This document shows positions 8,544 to 16,006 of a DNA stretch of 64,000 nt, piece by piece; within the stretch, counting starts at the first letter, position 1, and every line of letters begins with the position of its first letter. Position numbers and translations under genes: made by a program. The stretch is taken from contig JBJXDY010000013.1 of NCBI GenBank assembly GCA_046154965.1, forward strand, positions 9,316 to 73,315, read 5' to 3'. This DNA comes from DATKFM01 sp046154965. GTDB taxonomy: Bacteria; Pseudomonadota; Alphaproteobacteria; Dongiales; Dongiaceae. The notes below the pieces were generated by a model that saw nothing but the letters and a program-made list of their open reading frames with translations, was not told the DNA's origin and ran no database searches.

Positions 8544-9080
8544 CTATTCCCTTTCGATCACGACGCCCAATTGCCGGGCCTTGTCGCGGGCCAACGGCGT
8601 CACGGCGACGCCCTTTGCGACGGTGAGTTTCCTGCCGTTCTTCGCCGCCGCGACGATGTGCCGTTCGGCGACCAATCCTCTGTCGATGCGATATCCGCCG
8701 GCGGATTGTGCGGCCGGCGCCGAGTTTTGCACTTCGCGTTGCGGACGCTTGAGGATGGCGGGCGAGCGATGGCCGCTTTTCGCCAGCTGAAACTTTATCC
8801 GGCCCGATTTCAGTGCGTCGCGGCCGGCCGCATCTTCCGCAAGAGCCACCAATCGCTGAACGAAGCGTTGCAGATCCGCATCGGACGCAATGGAAATCTC
8901 CTCAGTGCGCTGATCCGCCAGCACTGCCGATACGGCAGCCCTTGCCGATTTCGGCACCGCCGCCTTGCTCTTCAGCGCAGCCGAGAGTTTTCTCTGCAGG
9001 TCCGCGGGCACGGCATCCTGCAGCACCTGGCGGATCAGGCCGCGCAGCGCCTCGCGATCGATAGCGGTCCGGCTGCTCAT
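8544..9080 (-). CDS. Uncharacterised microcompartment-associated protein with EutQ/EutT-like C-terminal segment
   Basis: 178 residues with no family I can name with certainty. It starts with an amphipathic helix (residues 8-22, REALRGLIRQVLQDA) that looks like a microcompartment targeting helix. A second helical segment (SDADLQRFVQRLVALAEDA) and a Lys/Arg/Pro-rich linker follow. The C-terminal 45 residues (RHIVAAAKNGRKL, GVAVTPLARDKARQLGV) resemble the short ITPEAREVA-type segment at the N termini of EutQ and EutT. The start at 9080 overlaps the preceding BMC-T stop by four bases. Likely a lumen scaffold or core-assembly factor; that role is inference. Confidence 0.75.
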   Translation of the reverse strand: MSSRTAIDREALRGLIRQVLQDAVPADLQRKLSAALKSKAAVPKSARAAVSAVLADQRTEEISIASDADLQRFVQRLVALAEDAAGRDALKSGRIKFQLAKSGHRSPAILKRPQREVQNSAPAAQSAGGYRIDRGLVAERHIVAAAKNGRKLTVAKGVAVTPLARDKARQLGVVIERE

Positions 9081-9682
9081 TGCAGATTCTCCAGGGCCTG
9101 CTGTGCCGCGCCGGCGGCGCTGCGGATGTCGGATTCCCGGCCGCTGAGATAGACGCGGCCGGTGGCGCCCATCATGCGGAAATCCACCACCTTGATGTCG
9201 GCGTTCTTCTCCGCCTCGTTGGTGGCGAGGATGGCATAGGAGGCCGGCTGCATCTCCAGCACGAACAGCGACTCGCCGGGCAGGATCATCGAGCCCGACT
9301 TGTTGCGGTTGATCAGGAAGGCGTGGGAATGGTCGATGCGGGTGATGATCTTGGACGCCAGGATCTGCGGCTTCAGCGCCTTGTCCTCGGTGGTGCCCAG
9401 CGCTTCGAGCACCGCCGAACTCGCCGCCTTCACCGCCGCCGTGGACCGGGAATGAATTTCCAGATAGCCGAACTGCCGTTCGACCACGAGAATGCCGCCC
9501 TGCACCTCCGCATGTTTCAGCGCCACATCGGTCAGCGATTCGATATCCAGTCCCGGCGCCACCTCGATGATCTGCGCCGCCATGTTGGTGCGCGGCAAAC
9601 TGCCGCGGATGAAGGTGCCGAGATAGCACATGGTGCGCGGCTGCAGCTGGTCGATGAAGATGAAGGAGCGAAGCTCGGCCAT
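9077..9682 (-). CDS. BMC-T microcompartment shell protein (tandem BMC domains), first copy
   Basis: 201 residues with two BMC domains. Conserved features are QIIEVAPGLDIESLTDVAL, GGILVVERQFGYLEIHSRS, FLINRNKSGSMILPGESLFVLEM and MMGATGRVYLSGRES. It differs from the copy at 7263-7892 mainly at the N terminus and in the loops that would line the pore, so the two tiles may pass different metabolites. It is preceded by the aldehyde dehydrogenase gene with only nine bases between, and it overlaps the next gene by four bases. Two BMC-T genes with one BMC-H and one BMC-P gene is the shell composition described for RMM-type loci. Confidence 0.93.
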   Translation of the reverse strand: MAELRSFIFIDQLQPRTMCYLGTFIRGSLPRTNMAAQIIEVAPGLDIESLTDVALKHAEVQGGILVVERQFGYLEIHSRSTAAVKAASSAVLEALGTTEDKALKPQILASKIITRIDHSHAFLINRNKSGSMILPGESLFVLEMQPASYAILATNEAEKNADIKVVDFRMMGATGRVYLSGRESDIRSAAGAAQQALENLQ

Positions 9683-9691
9683 GCCCTGGTC

Positions 9692-11251
9692 TCAGCTCAT
9701 GAACATCTGCCGGAGCTCTTCGAGCACCAGCTGCCGGATTTCGTCGCGCATCCCCGCCAGCGCGTCGTCATCATTGGCGCGGGCCGGGGCTGAAATATGG
9801 GCGCCGCCCGCCGTCGGCCAGGACACCTCGTCCCAGGGCTCGATACCGTCATAGTCGTCGAGGGACGCTTCGGCGTCCTTCGGATAGGCGATCCGCGTCC
9901 AATTGATCAGATGCTTGGGCGCGATGTTCTCGCCGATGGTGCTGCGGCCGAAGAAACCGGTGCCGATGGTCATGCTCGGCGCCAGATTGGTGTCGAAGCC
10001 GGCGGCACCGGTACTGCAGCCGCTGTTGACCGCGACACGCAGGGCATTCACCGCGGCGGCAAAGGCCATGATGGTCTTCGCGTTCTTGCTGTGGATCGCC
10101 GCCGAATGGCCGGCGCCGCCCAGGCGGATCAATGTGCGGCTCACGGCGATACCCCGCTTGGCGTGGGGCACGCGATGGAAGCCCAGGACCGGGCACAGCT
10201 TCTCCCGGCAGAACGCTTCTTCCGGCATCGCCAGCTCGAACGGCGCCAGCAGGATCTTCGCTTTTGCCGGCACCCGAAATCCCGCTTCCTTGGCGATCCA
10301 GCACGCATCCTTGCCGATGGCCGCGATGTTGAACCGGTCTTCGGGAAACAGATAAGCGCGCAGCTTATCCCGTTCCTCTTCGCTGCAGAGATGCGCGCCC
10401 TCGGTCTGCAGATGGCGCAGCAGCTTGTCGGCGATGGCATGCTCCGCCACCAGAACGGATTCGTTGGTGCAGAGGATGGAGTTATCGAATGACTTGCTGG
10501 CGGCAATGCGCTTGGCCGCCTGGGCCAGATCCGCCGTGGCGTCGACGAACACCGGCGCATTGCCGGGGCCGACACCGATGGCCGGATTGCCGGAACGGTA
10601 GGCGGCGCGCACCACGGGCGTGCCGCCGGTGGCCAGGATCACATCGACTTGCGGCTGCATCATCAGCGTCTGGATCAGCTCGATGGTCGGCTCCTCGATC
10701 ACCTGGATCACGCCGTCGGGCGCGCCGGCCTTCACCGCCGCATCATGCATCATTTTCGCCGCATCGGCGGAGCAGGCCTTGGCCAGGGGGTGGGGGCTGA
10801 TCAGGATGGCGTTGCGCGTCAGCAGCGCGCACATGATCTTGAAATAGACCGTCGACACCGGATTGGTGGAGGGCGTCAGCGCGAAGATCACCCCGGCAGG
10901 CCGGGCGATCTCAACGATCTTGTTCTCGTAATCGATGCGCTTTCCGACAAACAGATCATCTTTGTAGTGTTCATAGATGCCGCGGCTGCAGAGCTCGTTC
11001 TTGATCTTCTTGTGCTCGGCGACGCCGAAGCCGGTCTCCTTGACAGCCCAATCGCCGTAATGCCCGGCCTTGGCGAAACCGGCGTCCGCAACGGCACGGG
11101 CGATCTTCAGCGTCCGCTCCCGATCGAAGCCGGCAAAGGCCGCGGCGGCCCAGCGGGCGCGCTCGAGCATGGTCTTGGCATGCTCCTCGGCGGAGCGTTG
11201 CCGGATCGACTCGTTCATCTGACTTCTGCTCTGTTGCAATGCCGCTGACAT
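9692..11251 (-). CDS. Microcompartment aldehyde dehydrogenase, CoA-acylating type, with C-terminal encapsulation-like helix
   Basis: 519 residues of the acylating aldehyde dehydrogenase family (PduP/EutE-like), which oxidises an aldehyde to acyl-CoA with NAD+. The catalytic Cys261 is in FDNSILCTNE; the cofactor region has FALTPSTNPVST and VILATGGTPVV; later comes GGAGHSAAIHS. After the catalytic fold a low-complexity linker (about residues 473-496, Ala/Pro/Asp-rich) leads to a terminal amphipathic helix (DEIRQLVLEELRQMF), the layout of an encapsulation peptide. Met12 (start 11218) is an alternative start. It is the fourth gene of the operon and the signature enzyme of the compartment. Confidence 0.93.
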   Translation of the reverse strand: MSAALQQSRSQMNESIRQRSAEEHAKTMLERARWAAAAFAGFDRERTLKIARAVADAGFAKAGHYGDWAVKETGFGVAEHKKIKNELCSRGIYEHYKDDLFVGKRIDYENKIVEIARPAGVIFALTPSTNPVSTVYFKIMCALLTRNAILISPHPLAKACSADAAKMMHDAAVKAGAPDGVIQVIEEPTIELIQTLMMQPQVDVILATGGTPVVRAAYRSGNPAIGVGPGNAPVFVDATADLAQAAKRIAASKSFDNSILCTNESVLVAEHAIADKLLRHLQTEGAHLCSEEERDKLRAYLFPEDRFNIAAIGKDACWIAKEAGFRVPAKAKILLAPFELAMPEEAFCREKLCPVLGFHRVPHAKRGIAVSRTLIRLGGAGHSAAIHSKNAKTIMAFAAAVNALRVAVNSGCSTGAAGFDTNLAPSMTIGTGFFGRSTIGENIAPKHLINWTRIAYPKDAEASLDDYDGIEPWDEVSWPTAGGAHISAPARANDDDALAGMRDEIRQLVLEELRQMFMS

Positions 11252-11270
11252 GGGCTTGCCTCTCTGTTCC

Positions 11271-12560
11271 CTACGCCGCGCGCCTGACGCCCAGGCCCTT
11301 CACGTCCTGGCGCGCCTCGGCGATGGAGACTTCCACCCGCTCGAGGATTTCCGCGCAGAGGTCATGGGTCTTGAGCACGCCCGGCTTGAATTGCAGCACC
11401 CGCGGGTCCAGCGTCGAGAAGATCGCCCAGATGCCGTTCTTGTAGAGCGCTTTCATCACATGCATGGCGCCCTTCGGGTGGTCGAATTCCAGCCCCATCA
11501 CCACGCCGTTTTGGCGGATGCCGACGAAGAAATCGCCATAGAGCGATTGGATCTCCCGCAGCCCCTGGCCCATGAAGTCGGAGATGTAGTGGACGAGGGA
11601 GCGCGTCTCCGGCCGGTTGCAGATTTCCAGAACCTTCAGCCCGACAATGCAGCCGAGCTCCGCACCACCGCCCGTGGACATATGGCCGAAGCCGTCCTTC
11701 TTCATCCAGCCGCCGCATTCTTCCGAGGCGACGACGCAGCCAAGCGTATAGAGTCCGCCGCTGATGCCCTTGGCGGTCACCAGCATGTCCGGCTTCACGC
11801 CATACTTGTAAACTCCCCACATCTCGCCGGTGCGCATCAGGCCAGTCTGCACTTCGTCGGCGATGTAGAGCGCGTCATAGCGCTCGCAAAGCTTCTTCAC
11901 TCCCGTGAGGTAGCCTTCCTTCGGCATCGGGAAGCCATAGGTAGCGGGGATGGTCTCCATCAGCACCGCGGCCACGTCGCGCTTCTTCAGCGCGTCTTCC
12001 ATGGCGTTGAGGTCGTTGAACGGCACTTGCGGGAATTCCTCGGGCCGGTCGCTGAGGAAGAGCTGGGAGAAACGGCCATCGCCGGCGCAGACGGCAAGTC
12101 CGGTGTGTCCGTGATAGGCCTTGATGACGGAGACGATCTTGCGCCGCTGCTTGGTGAAGCGCGCGGCCTTGATGGCGATGTCGATCGCCTCGCCGCCGCC
12201 GCTGCCATACATGACATAGCGCATGTTGTCGGCGCAGGTCTTGACCAGCGCTTCCGCCAGCGCGGTCCGCGCCAGGGCTGGGAAATGGTGGTTGCCGATG
12301 TCGAACATCTCGGTGCCGCGCTTCAGCGCTTCCACCAGCTCCGGATTGCGGTGGCCGAAGTTGAACGTGCCGCCGTTGAGATGGAGATTGATCAGCCGTT
12401 TGCCCGACAGGTCGTAGATGAAGTAACCCTCGCGGCGGCCGATCACGAGATCGACGCCGAAATCCTGCCAGGACTGGGTCTTGCCGGGATTCCAATGGGC
12501 CTTGGATTTCTCCAGGAACTCTTCCTTGGAGTCATAGGCGAAATAGCCGAAATCATGCAT
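11271..12560 (-). CDS. Class III PLP enzyme (aminotransferase or amino-alcohol-phosphate phospho-lyase) of the microcompartment pathway
   Basis: 429 residues of the fold type I, class III aminotransferase family. Seen are YGSGGGEAIDIAIKAAR (PLP phosphate contact), IKAYHGHTGLA, IADEVQTGLMRTG (the Asp that pairs with the pyridine nitrogen) and TAKGISGG with the Schiff-base lysine. The same fold includes ethanolamine-phosphate phospho-lyases, so with a kinase encoded two genes upstream an elimination reaction giving an aldehyde, phosphate and ammonia is as plausible as transamination. The start at 12560 (MHDFGYFAYD) is chosen because the preceding 29 in-frame codons overlap the SDR gene and are not family-like. 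Confidence 0.9.
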   Translation of the reverse strand: MHDFGYFAYDSKEEFLEKSKAHWNPGKTQSWQDFGVDLVIGRREGYFIYDLSGKRLINLHLNGGTFNFGHRNPELVEALKRGTEMFDIGNHHFPALARTALAEALVKTCADNMRYVMYGSGGGEAIDIAIKAARFTKQRRKIVSVIKAYHGHTGLAVCAGDGRFSQLFLSDRPEEFPQVPFNDLNAMEDALKKRDVAAVLMETIPATYGFPMPKEGYLTGVKKLCERYDALYIADEVQTGLMRTGEMWGVYKYGVKPDMLVTAKGISGGLYTLGCVVASEECGGWMKKDGFGHMSTGGGAELGCIVGLKVLEICNRPETRSLVHYISDFMGQGLREIQSLYGDFFVGIRQNGVVMGLEFDHPKGAMHVMKALYKNGIWAIFSTLDPRVLQFKPGVLKTHDLCAEILERVEVSIAEARQDVKGLGVRRAA

Positions 12561-12591
12561 GTGATTGCTCCCGTCTCTCGGCGCCAATATC

Positions 12592-13377
12592 TCAGTTGCC
12601 CATCTCTTCCAGTGCCGCCAGGGACTCCGGCAGGATCTGCCCGCCATCGATGATCAGCGTCTGTCCCGTGACATAGCCGGCCTCGTCGCTGGCGAAGTAC
12701 AGCGCGCCATAGCCGATATCCTCGACGGTGCCGAGCCGCCGCAACGGAACTGATTCGGTCATCTTCTTCTCGTAGTCCGGACCCAGCCCTTCCAGCCCTT
12801 CGGTCCGGATGTTGCCGGGCATCACCGCGTTGATGGTGATTTTGCTGGGCGCCAGCTCGATGGCGGCGGTGCGCAGGAAGCCGAGCTGCCCCGCCTTGCT
12901 GGCGCCATAGTGGGTCCAGCCGGGATAGCCGGTGACCGGACCGGTGATGGAGGAGGTGACGATGATGCGTCCTTTGCCCTTCTTCTTCATGGCGGGCAGG
13001 CAGGCCTTCACCGAAAGGAATGTGCCTTTCAGGTTGGTCGCCAGCACCTCGTCCCATTTTTCTGCCGTCATCTCCGTCAGTTTGGCGGCGGGGAAGATGC
13101 CGGCATTGGCGCAGAGGATGTCGATGCCGCCATGGACCTTCTCCGCCGTGGCGGCCATCCGCTCCATATCCTCCCACTTCCGCACATCGGCGGCGTGGGC
13201 CGCGGCCGTGCCGCCGGCCGCCTTGATCTCCTCGGCGGTCTTCTGCGCCGCCGCCAGATCCCGCGCCACCACCAGCACCTTGCCGCCGGCCTTGGCGAAC
13301 ACCCGGGCGATGCCCTTGCCGATGCCCTTGCTGGCGCCGGTGACGATGACCGACCGGCCCGCGATGGATGTGAACAT
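12592..13377 (-). CDS. Short-chain dehydrogenase/reductase, probable amino-alcohol dehydrogenase
   Basis: 261 residues, classical SDR. The NAD(P) site is VTGASKGIGKGIARVF. NAG lies in CANAGIF, the catalytic serine in TSSITG, and the YxxxK pair in YGASKAGQLGF. The C terminus (TLIIDGGQILPESLAAL) is typical of tetrameric SDRs. In actinobacterial RMM loci an SDR at this position oxidises 1-amino-2-propanol to aminoacetone; by context the same type of reaction is likely here, but sequence alone does not fix the substrate. The start at 13377 (MFTSIAGRSV) is preferred over 13413. It is 42 bp after the kinase gene and 31 bp before the PLP-enzyme gene. Confidence 0.92.
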   Translation of the reverse strand: MFTSIAGRSVIVTGASKGIGKGIARVFAKAGGKVLVVARDLAAAQKTAEEIKAAGGTAAAHAADVRKWEDMERMAATAEKVHGGIDILCANAGIFPAAKLTEMTAEKWDEVLATNLKGTFLSVKACLPAMKKKGKGRIIVTSSITGPVTGYPGWTHYGASKAGQLGFLRTAAIELAPSKITINAVMPGNIRTEGLEGLGPDYEKKMTESVPLRRLGTVEDIGYGALYFASDEAGYVTGQTLIIDGGQILPESLAALEEMGN

Positions 13378-13419
13378 GTCCGACCTCCCTGGTTCCTTCT
13401 TTGCCTGACCCATGGTCGC

Positions 13420-14424
13420 TCAGGCGAACTTGCTGAGATAACTGTCTGCTAGCATGCAGGTGCCCTCGGTGAAGGGCACGCCCTGGCTCTGGGCCAGCTC
13501 GGTCTCCGCATGGGAACCGATCCAGGCCACCAGCAGCAGCCGCCGCATCAGGATGAATGTGGAAATCTCCGCCTCTTCCTCGGCCGAAAGGGCCGCGACC
13601 TTCCGGTATCCCGTCAGCCACGCTGCGACCAATTCCGGCACGTCCGGCCGATGCTCGATGAAGGACAGGGCGGTACCCAGGTCATACAGATACCAGCTGA
13701 AGCCGCTGTCATCGAAATCGATGACCTTGGTCCTGGTCCCCTCCACCAGCAGGTTGGCCAGCCGGATATCGGCGTGGACCAAGCCGAATCTTTCGCGGCC
13801 CATGCCGAAGCGATCGAGCCGCCGCTTGATTGTCTGGGACAGCCGTTCCAGCAACTTCAAGCGGTCCGGCGTCAGGCCCATGCCGTCCTGCCAGCGGCCC
13901 CAATGGGGCTTGGAACCCAGCGAAGTCTCGTAGTCCCAGATATGCCGGGTAAAGCCGCCCGGCAGCGTCCAGCCCTTGGCATGCTGGTGCATCCGGGCGG
14001 ACACCTCGCCCAGGCGGACGAACGGCTCCGCCAACCCCTCTTCGGCCGGTTCGCTGCCGGTCATGAACTTGAACATCACGGCATGGCGCGGATCGGCCAG
14101 ATCGGGGCTGCGCAGTAGCTGGATCATGCTGCCGTCTACGGCCGGAATCGGCTCGGGCGTTTCGACACCGGCATCCCGCCGCAGCGCCGCCATCCACTGC
14201 AACTCGGAGTTTATCGCCTCCTTGCTGTGATAGCCGACGCGATGGATGCGCAGGATCGAGGGGGCGCCCAACGCCGGGTCGTCGACGCGATAGGTGGCGT
14301 TTTCCGACAGGTTGATCAGCTTCGCGGTGGCGGCCGGCGAATGGCCCCAAAGCACTAGGGAACGCTGGGCCATGGAGGCCAGGCGCGCCAGAAGCTCCGC
14401 CACCGAAACTGCCGATCCATTCAT
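13420..14424 (-). CDS. Aminoglycoside phosphotransferase-fold kinase, probable amino-alcohol kinase
   Basis: 334 residues of the APH/choline-kinase family (PF01636). The catalytic loop is LVHADIRLANLLVEG and the metal-binding DFD is in KVIDFDDSGFSWYLYDLG. The N-terminal lobe has SENATYRVDDP and ILRIHRVGYHSKE. It is the first gene of the microcompartment operon. Kinases of this fold occur in RMM-type loci, where phosphorylation of the amino alcohol is thought to make a leaving group for the PLP enzyme. Homology to aminoglycoside kinases concerns the fold and does not imply antibiotic resistance. The start at 14424 fits the family; an in-frame extension to 14559 runs into the intergenic region. 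Confidence 0.88.
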   Translation of the reverse strand: MNGSAVSVAELLARLASMAQRSLVLWGHSPAATAKLINLSENATYRVDDPALGAPSILRIHRVGYHSKEAINSELQWMAALRRDAGVETPEPIPAVDGSMIQLLRSPDLADPRHAVMFKFMTGSEPAEEGLAEPFVRLGEVSARMHQHAKGWTLPGGFTRHIWDYETSLGSKPHWGRWQDGMGLTPDRLKLLERLSQTIKRRLDRFGMGRERFGLVHADIRLANLLVEGTRTKVIDFDDSGFSWYLYDLGTALSFIEHRPDVPELVAAWLTGYRKVAALSAEEEAEISTFILMRRLLLVAWIGSHAETELAQSQGVPFTEGTCMLADSYLSKFA

Positions 14425-14506
14425 GATGTCAAACCGTTGCGGCGGCACTCCCGCCGTCTTGGGGCGCGCCAACAGCCATAGCATCGCGAGTCGCGGTCTT
14501 TGGGTC

Positions 14507-14565
14507 TTGACCACAGCGAGCGAATATTTGACAGTTGATGACAGCGGACGTCGCGCCACTTGACG
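14507..14565. promoter_or_regulatory. Candidate operator: phased TTGAC repeats between divergent operons
   Basis: The 272-bp gap between the kinase gene and the ABC importer gene holds TTGACC at 14507, TTGACA at 14528 and TTGACG at 14560. The start-to-start distances are 21 and 32 bp, close to two and three helical turns. TGACAG also repeats exactly 10 bp apart (14529-14534 and 14539-14544). AraC-type proteins bind such direct half-sites, and an AraC-type gene is encoded at 6192-7259, but binding is inferred only. Confidence 0.35.
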
Positions 14566-14602
14566 CCGTGAACCCCGCCCTAGGTAATGATCGCAAATCG
14601 CC

Positions 14603-14632
14603 TTGGCAGACGCGGCGCCGTCTCGCTAGGCT
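14603..14632 (+). promoter_or_regulatory. Candidate sigma70-type promoter for the polyamine-type ABC operon
   Basis: TTGGCA at 14603-14608 and TAGGCT at 14627-14632 are separated by 18 bp, a reasonable housekeeping promoter for a GC-rich alphaproteobacterium. It lies 65 bp before the substrate-binding protein start. A GGGAGAGGGAAAG ribosome-binding region follows just before 14697. The match is suggestive only. Confidence 0.4.
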
Positions 14633-14696
14633 ATAAGAACCGGAGGACCGGCCGAGCATGGCTGACCTCACGATCAGACAGGGAGAGGGAAAGAAA

Positions 14697-15875
14697 ATGA
14701 GCCCGACAATGTCAGCACAGTTCCAGCTGATGGCTTCGCGCCGTCAGTTCCTGAAGTCCACGGGCGCCGCCGCGGCGGTGGCCGCAGTGGGAACGGGTCT
14801 ATCCGGCCCCGCGCAGGCGGCCCGCGAAACCGAAATGAACGTTCTCTGCTGGGAAGGTTACAACAGTGCCCAGGTGCTGGATCCCTTCCGCAGCGCCAAA
14901 GGCGCCACGGTCAAGGCCGAGTCGCTAACCAACGATCCCACCATGATCAACCGGCTGCGCGCCGGCGAAACCAATGTCTGGGACTTGATCAATGTGAACA
15001 ATCCCTGGGCGCGCAAGGTCATGTATCCGGAAGGGCTGATCAAGCCGCTCGACCGCGCCCGCTTCGAGCCCTATTTCGAAAAGATGCTGCCGGCTTTCAA
15101 GCCGCCCTATCGCTGGGCGATGAGCGATGACGGCAAGGAGCTGCTGGGAATGTGCCAGCGCTTCGGCCCCTACAGCTTCGTGGTCAACACCGACAAGGTC
15201 AGCCGCGCGACGGCGGAGGATCAGGGCTGGAATCTCTGGAACGACGCCGCCAACAACGGCAAGTACGGCATCCTCGAATCCGACGATTGGAATGTGTTCT
15301 GCATCTGCATGATCGCCGGCTTCAATCCCTTCGTCGAGCATACGGACGAACAGGTCGCCGCTTTCACCGAAACTGCCAACCGGGTGTTCAAAGGCGCCAA
15401 GCTGGTCGGCGATATCGCCACCATGAATCAGGCGCTGGTGTCGGGCGAAATCGACTTCCATCTGACCGGCGGCACCTACAGCGCTTCGCCGGCTCGGGCG
15501 GATGGCAACAAGAACATCCGCGGCATCACGCCGAAGAGTGGCCCGATCGACGGCAAGGGCGGCGTGTCCTGGATCGAGGTCACCTCGCTGGTCAACAATC
15601 CGCAGCTGTCGCCGCTGGCCGCCGAATTCCTCGAATATGTGCAGCAACCGGACACAGCCCACACGGTCGCCTTCGCCGAAGGTACTTTCAATCCGGTGAC
15701 CCAGATGGCCAATCCCGATTGCTTCGCCCTGTTCACGGTTGATGAGTTGGACGCCATCCAGTGGGACAGCCTGGAAGAGGAGATGGCGCAGTCGTACGAG
15801 TACGACATCGTGCCGGATTACGATAAGCTGTTGGACATCATGACCGCGGCCAAGCGCGCGGCCTCCGGCGGCTGA
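14697..15875 (+). CDS. Periplasmic polyamine-type substrate-binding protein (PotD/PotF-like) with Tat signal
   Basis: 392 residues of the family that binds spermidine, putrescine and related cations for ABC importers. The N terminus carries a twin-arginine signal (ASRRQFLKS) followed by an Ala-rich core and AQA cleavage site, so the protein is exported folded by Tat. The mature part begins NVLCWEGYN, typical of the PotD group, and has FGPYSFVVNTDKVS and a DFHLTGGTY ligand-pocket block. The ATG at 14697 is chosen for its strong ribosome-binding site; an in-frame ATG at 14658 is weaker. It is the first gene of a four-gene importer operon divergent from the microcompartment operon, suggesting that the ligand is the compartment's amine substrate. 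Confidence 0.9.
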   Translation: MSPTMSAQFQLMASRRQFLKSTGAAAAVAAVGTGLSGPAQAARETEMNVLCWEGYNSAQVLDPFRSAKGATVKAESLTNDPTMINRLRAGETNVWDLINVNNPWARKVMYPEGLIKPLDRARFEPYFEKMLPAFKPPYRWAMSDDGKELLGMCQRFGPYSFVVNTDKVSRATAEDQGWNLWNDAANNGKYGILESDDWNVFCICMIAGFNPFVEHTDEQVAAFTETANRVFKGAKLVGDIATMNQALVSGEIDFHLTGGTYSASPARADGNKNIRGITPKSGPIDGKGGVSWIEVTSLVNNPQLSPLAAEFLEYVQQPDTAHTVAFAEGTFNPVTQMANPDCFALFTVDELDAIQWDSLEEEMAQSYEYDIVPDYDKLLDIMTAAKRAASGG

Positions 15876-15897
15876 TCAGCGCGGCAAGTTACGGACG

Positions 15898-15943
15898 GGC
15901 CCTCATTGGAATTCTCCGGACATGCTGTCCGGCCATGAGGGCC
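15898..15943 (+). terminator. Nested stem-loop between the binding-protein and ATPase genes
   Basis: GGCCCTCAT (15898-15906) pairs with ATGAGGGCC (15935-15943). Inside it CCGGACA (15916-15922) pairs with TGTCCGG (15926-15932) around a 3-base loop. The structure is followed by a pyrimidine-rich tract ending in TTTT near 15955. In transporter operons such intercistronic structures act as partial terminators or mRNA stabilisers, so the binding protein is made in excess over the membrane parts. Confidence 0.55.
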
Positions 15944-16006
15944 TTCCTGCCTTTTCGCTGACGAAATGCCGCCGGCAATGCCGCGGCCGCACATATTGAT
16001 CGGGTC

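Noticed and set aside
11250..12653. 467-codon plus-strand open frame opposite the class III PLP enzyme
   Set aside because: The minus-strand reading has full PLP-enzyme motifs in an operon; the antisense frame has none.
12443..13621. 392-codon minus-strand frame overlapping the SDR gene in another phase
   Set aside because: Arg/Gly-rich frame-shifted reading of the SDR gene; the SDR motifs are only in the other phase.
13420..14424. Aminoglycoside resistance kinase
   Set aside because: The fold is shared with many small-molecule kinases and the gene heads a microcompartment operon, so a metabolic amino-alcohol kinase is more likely.
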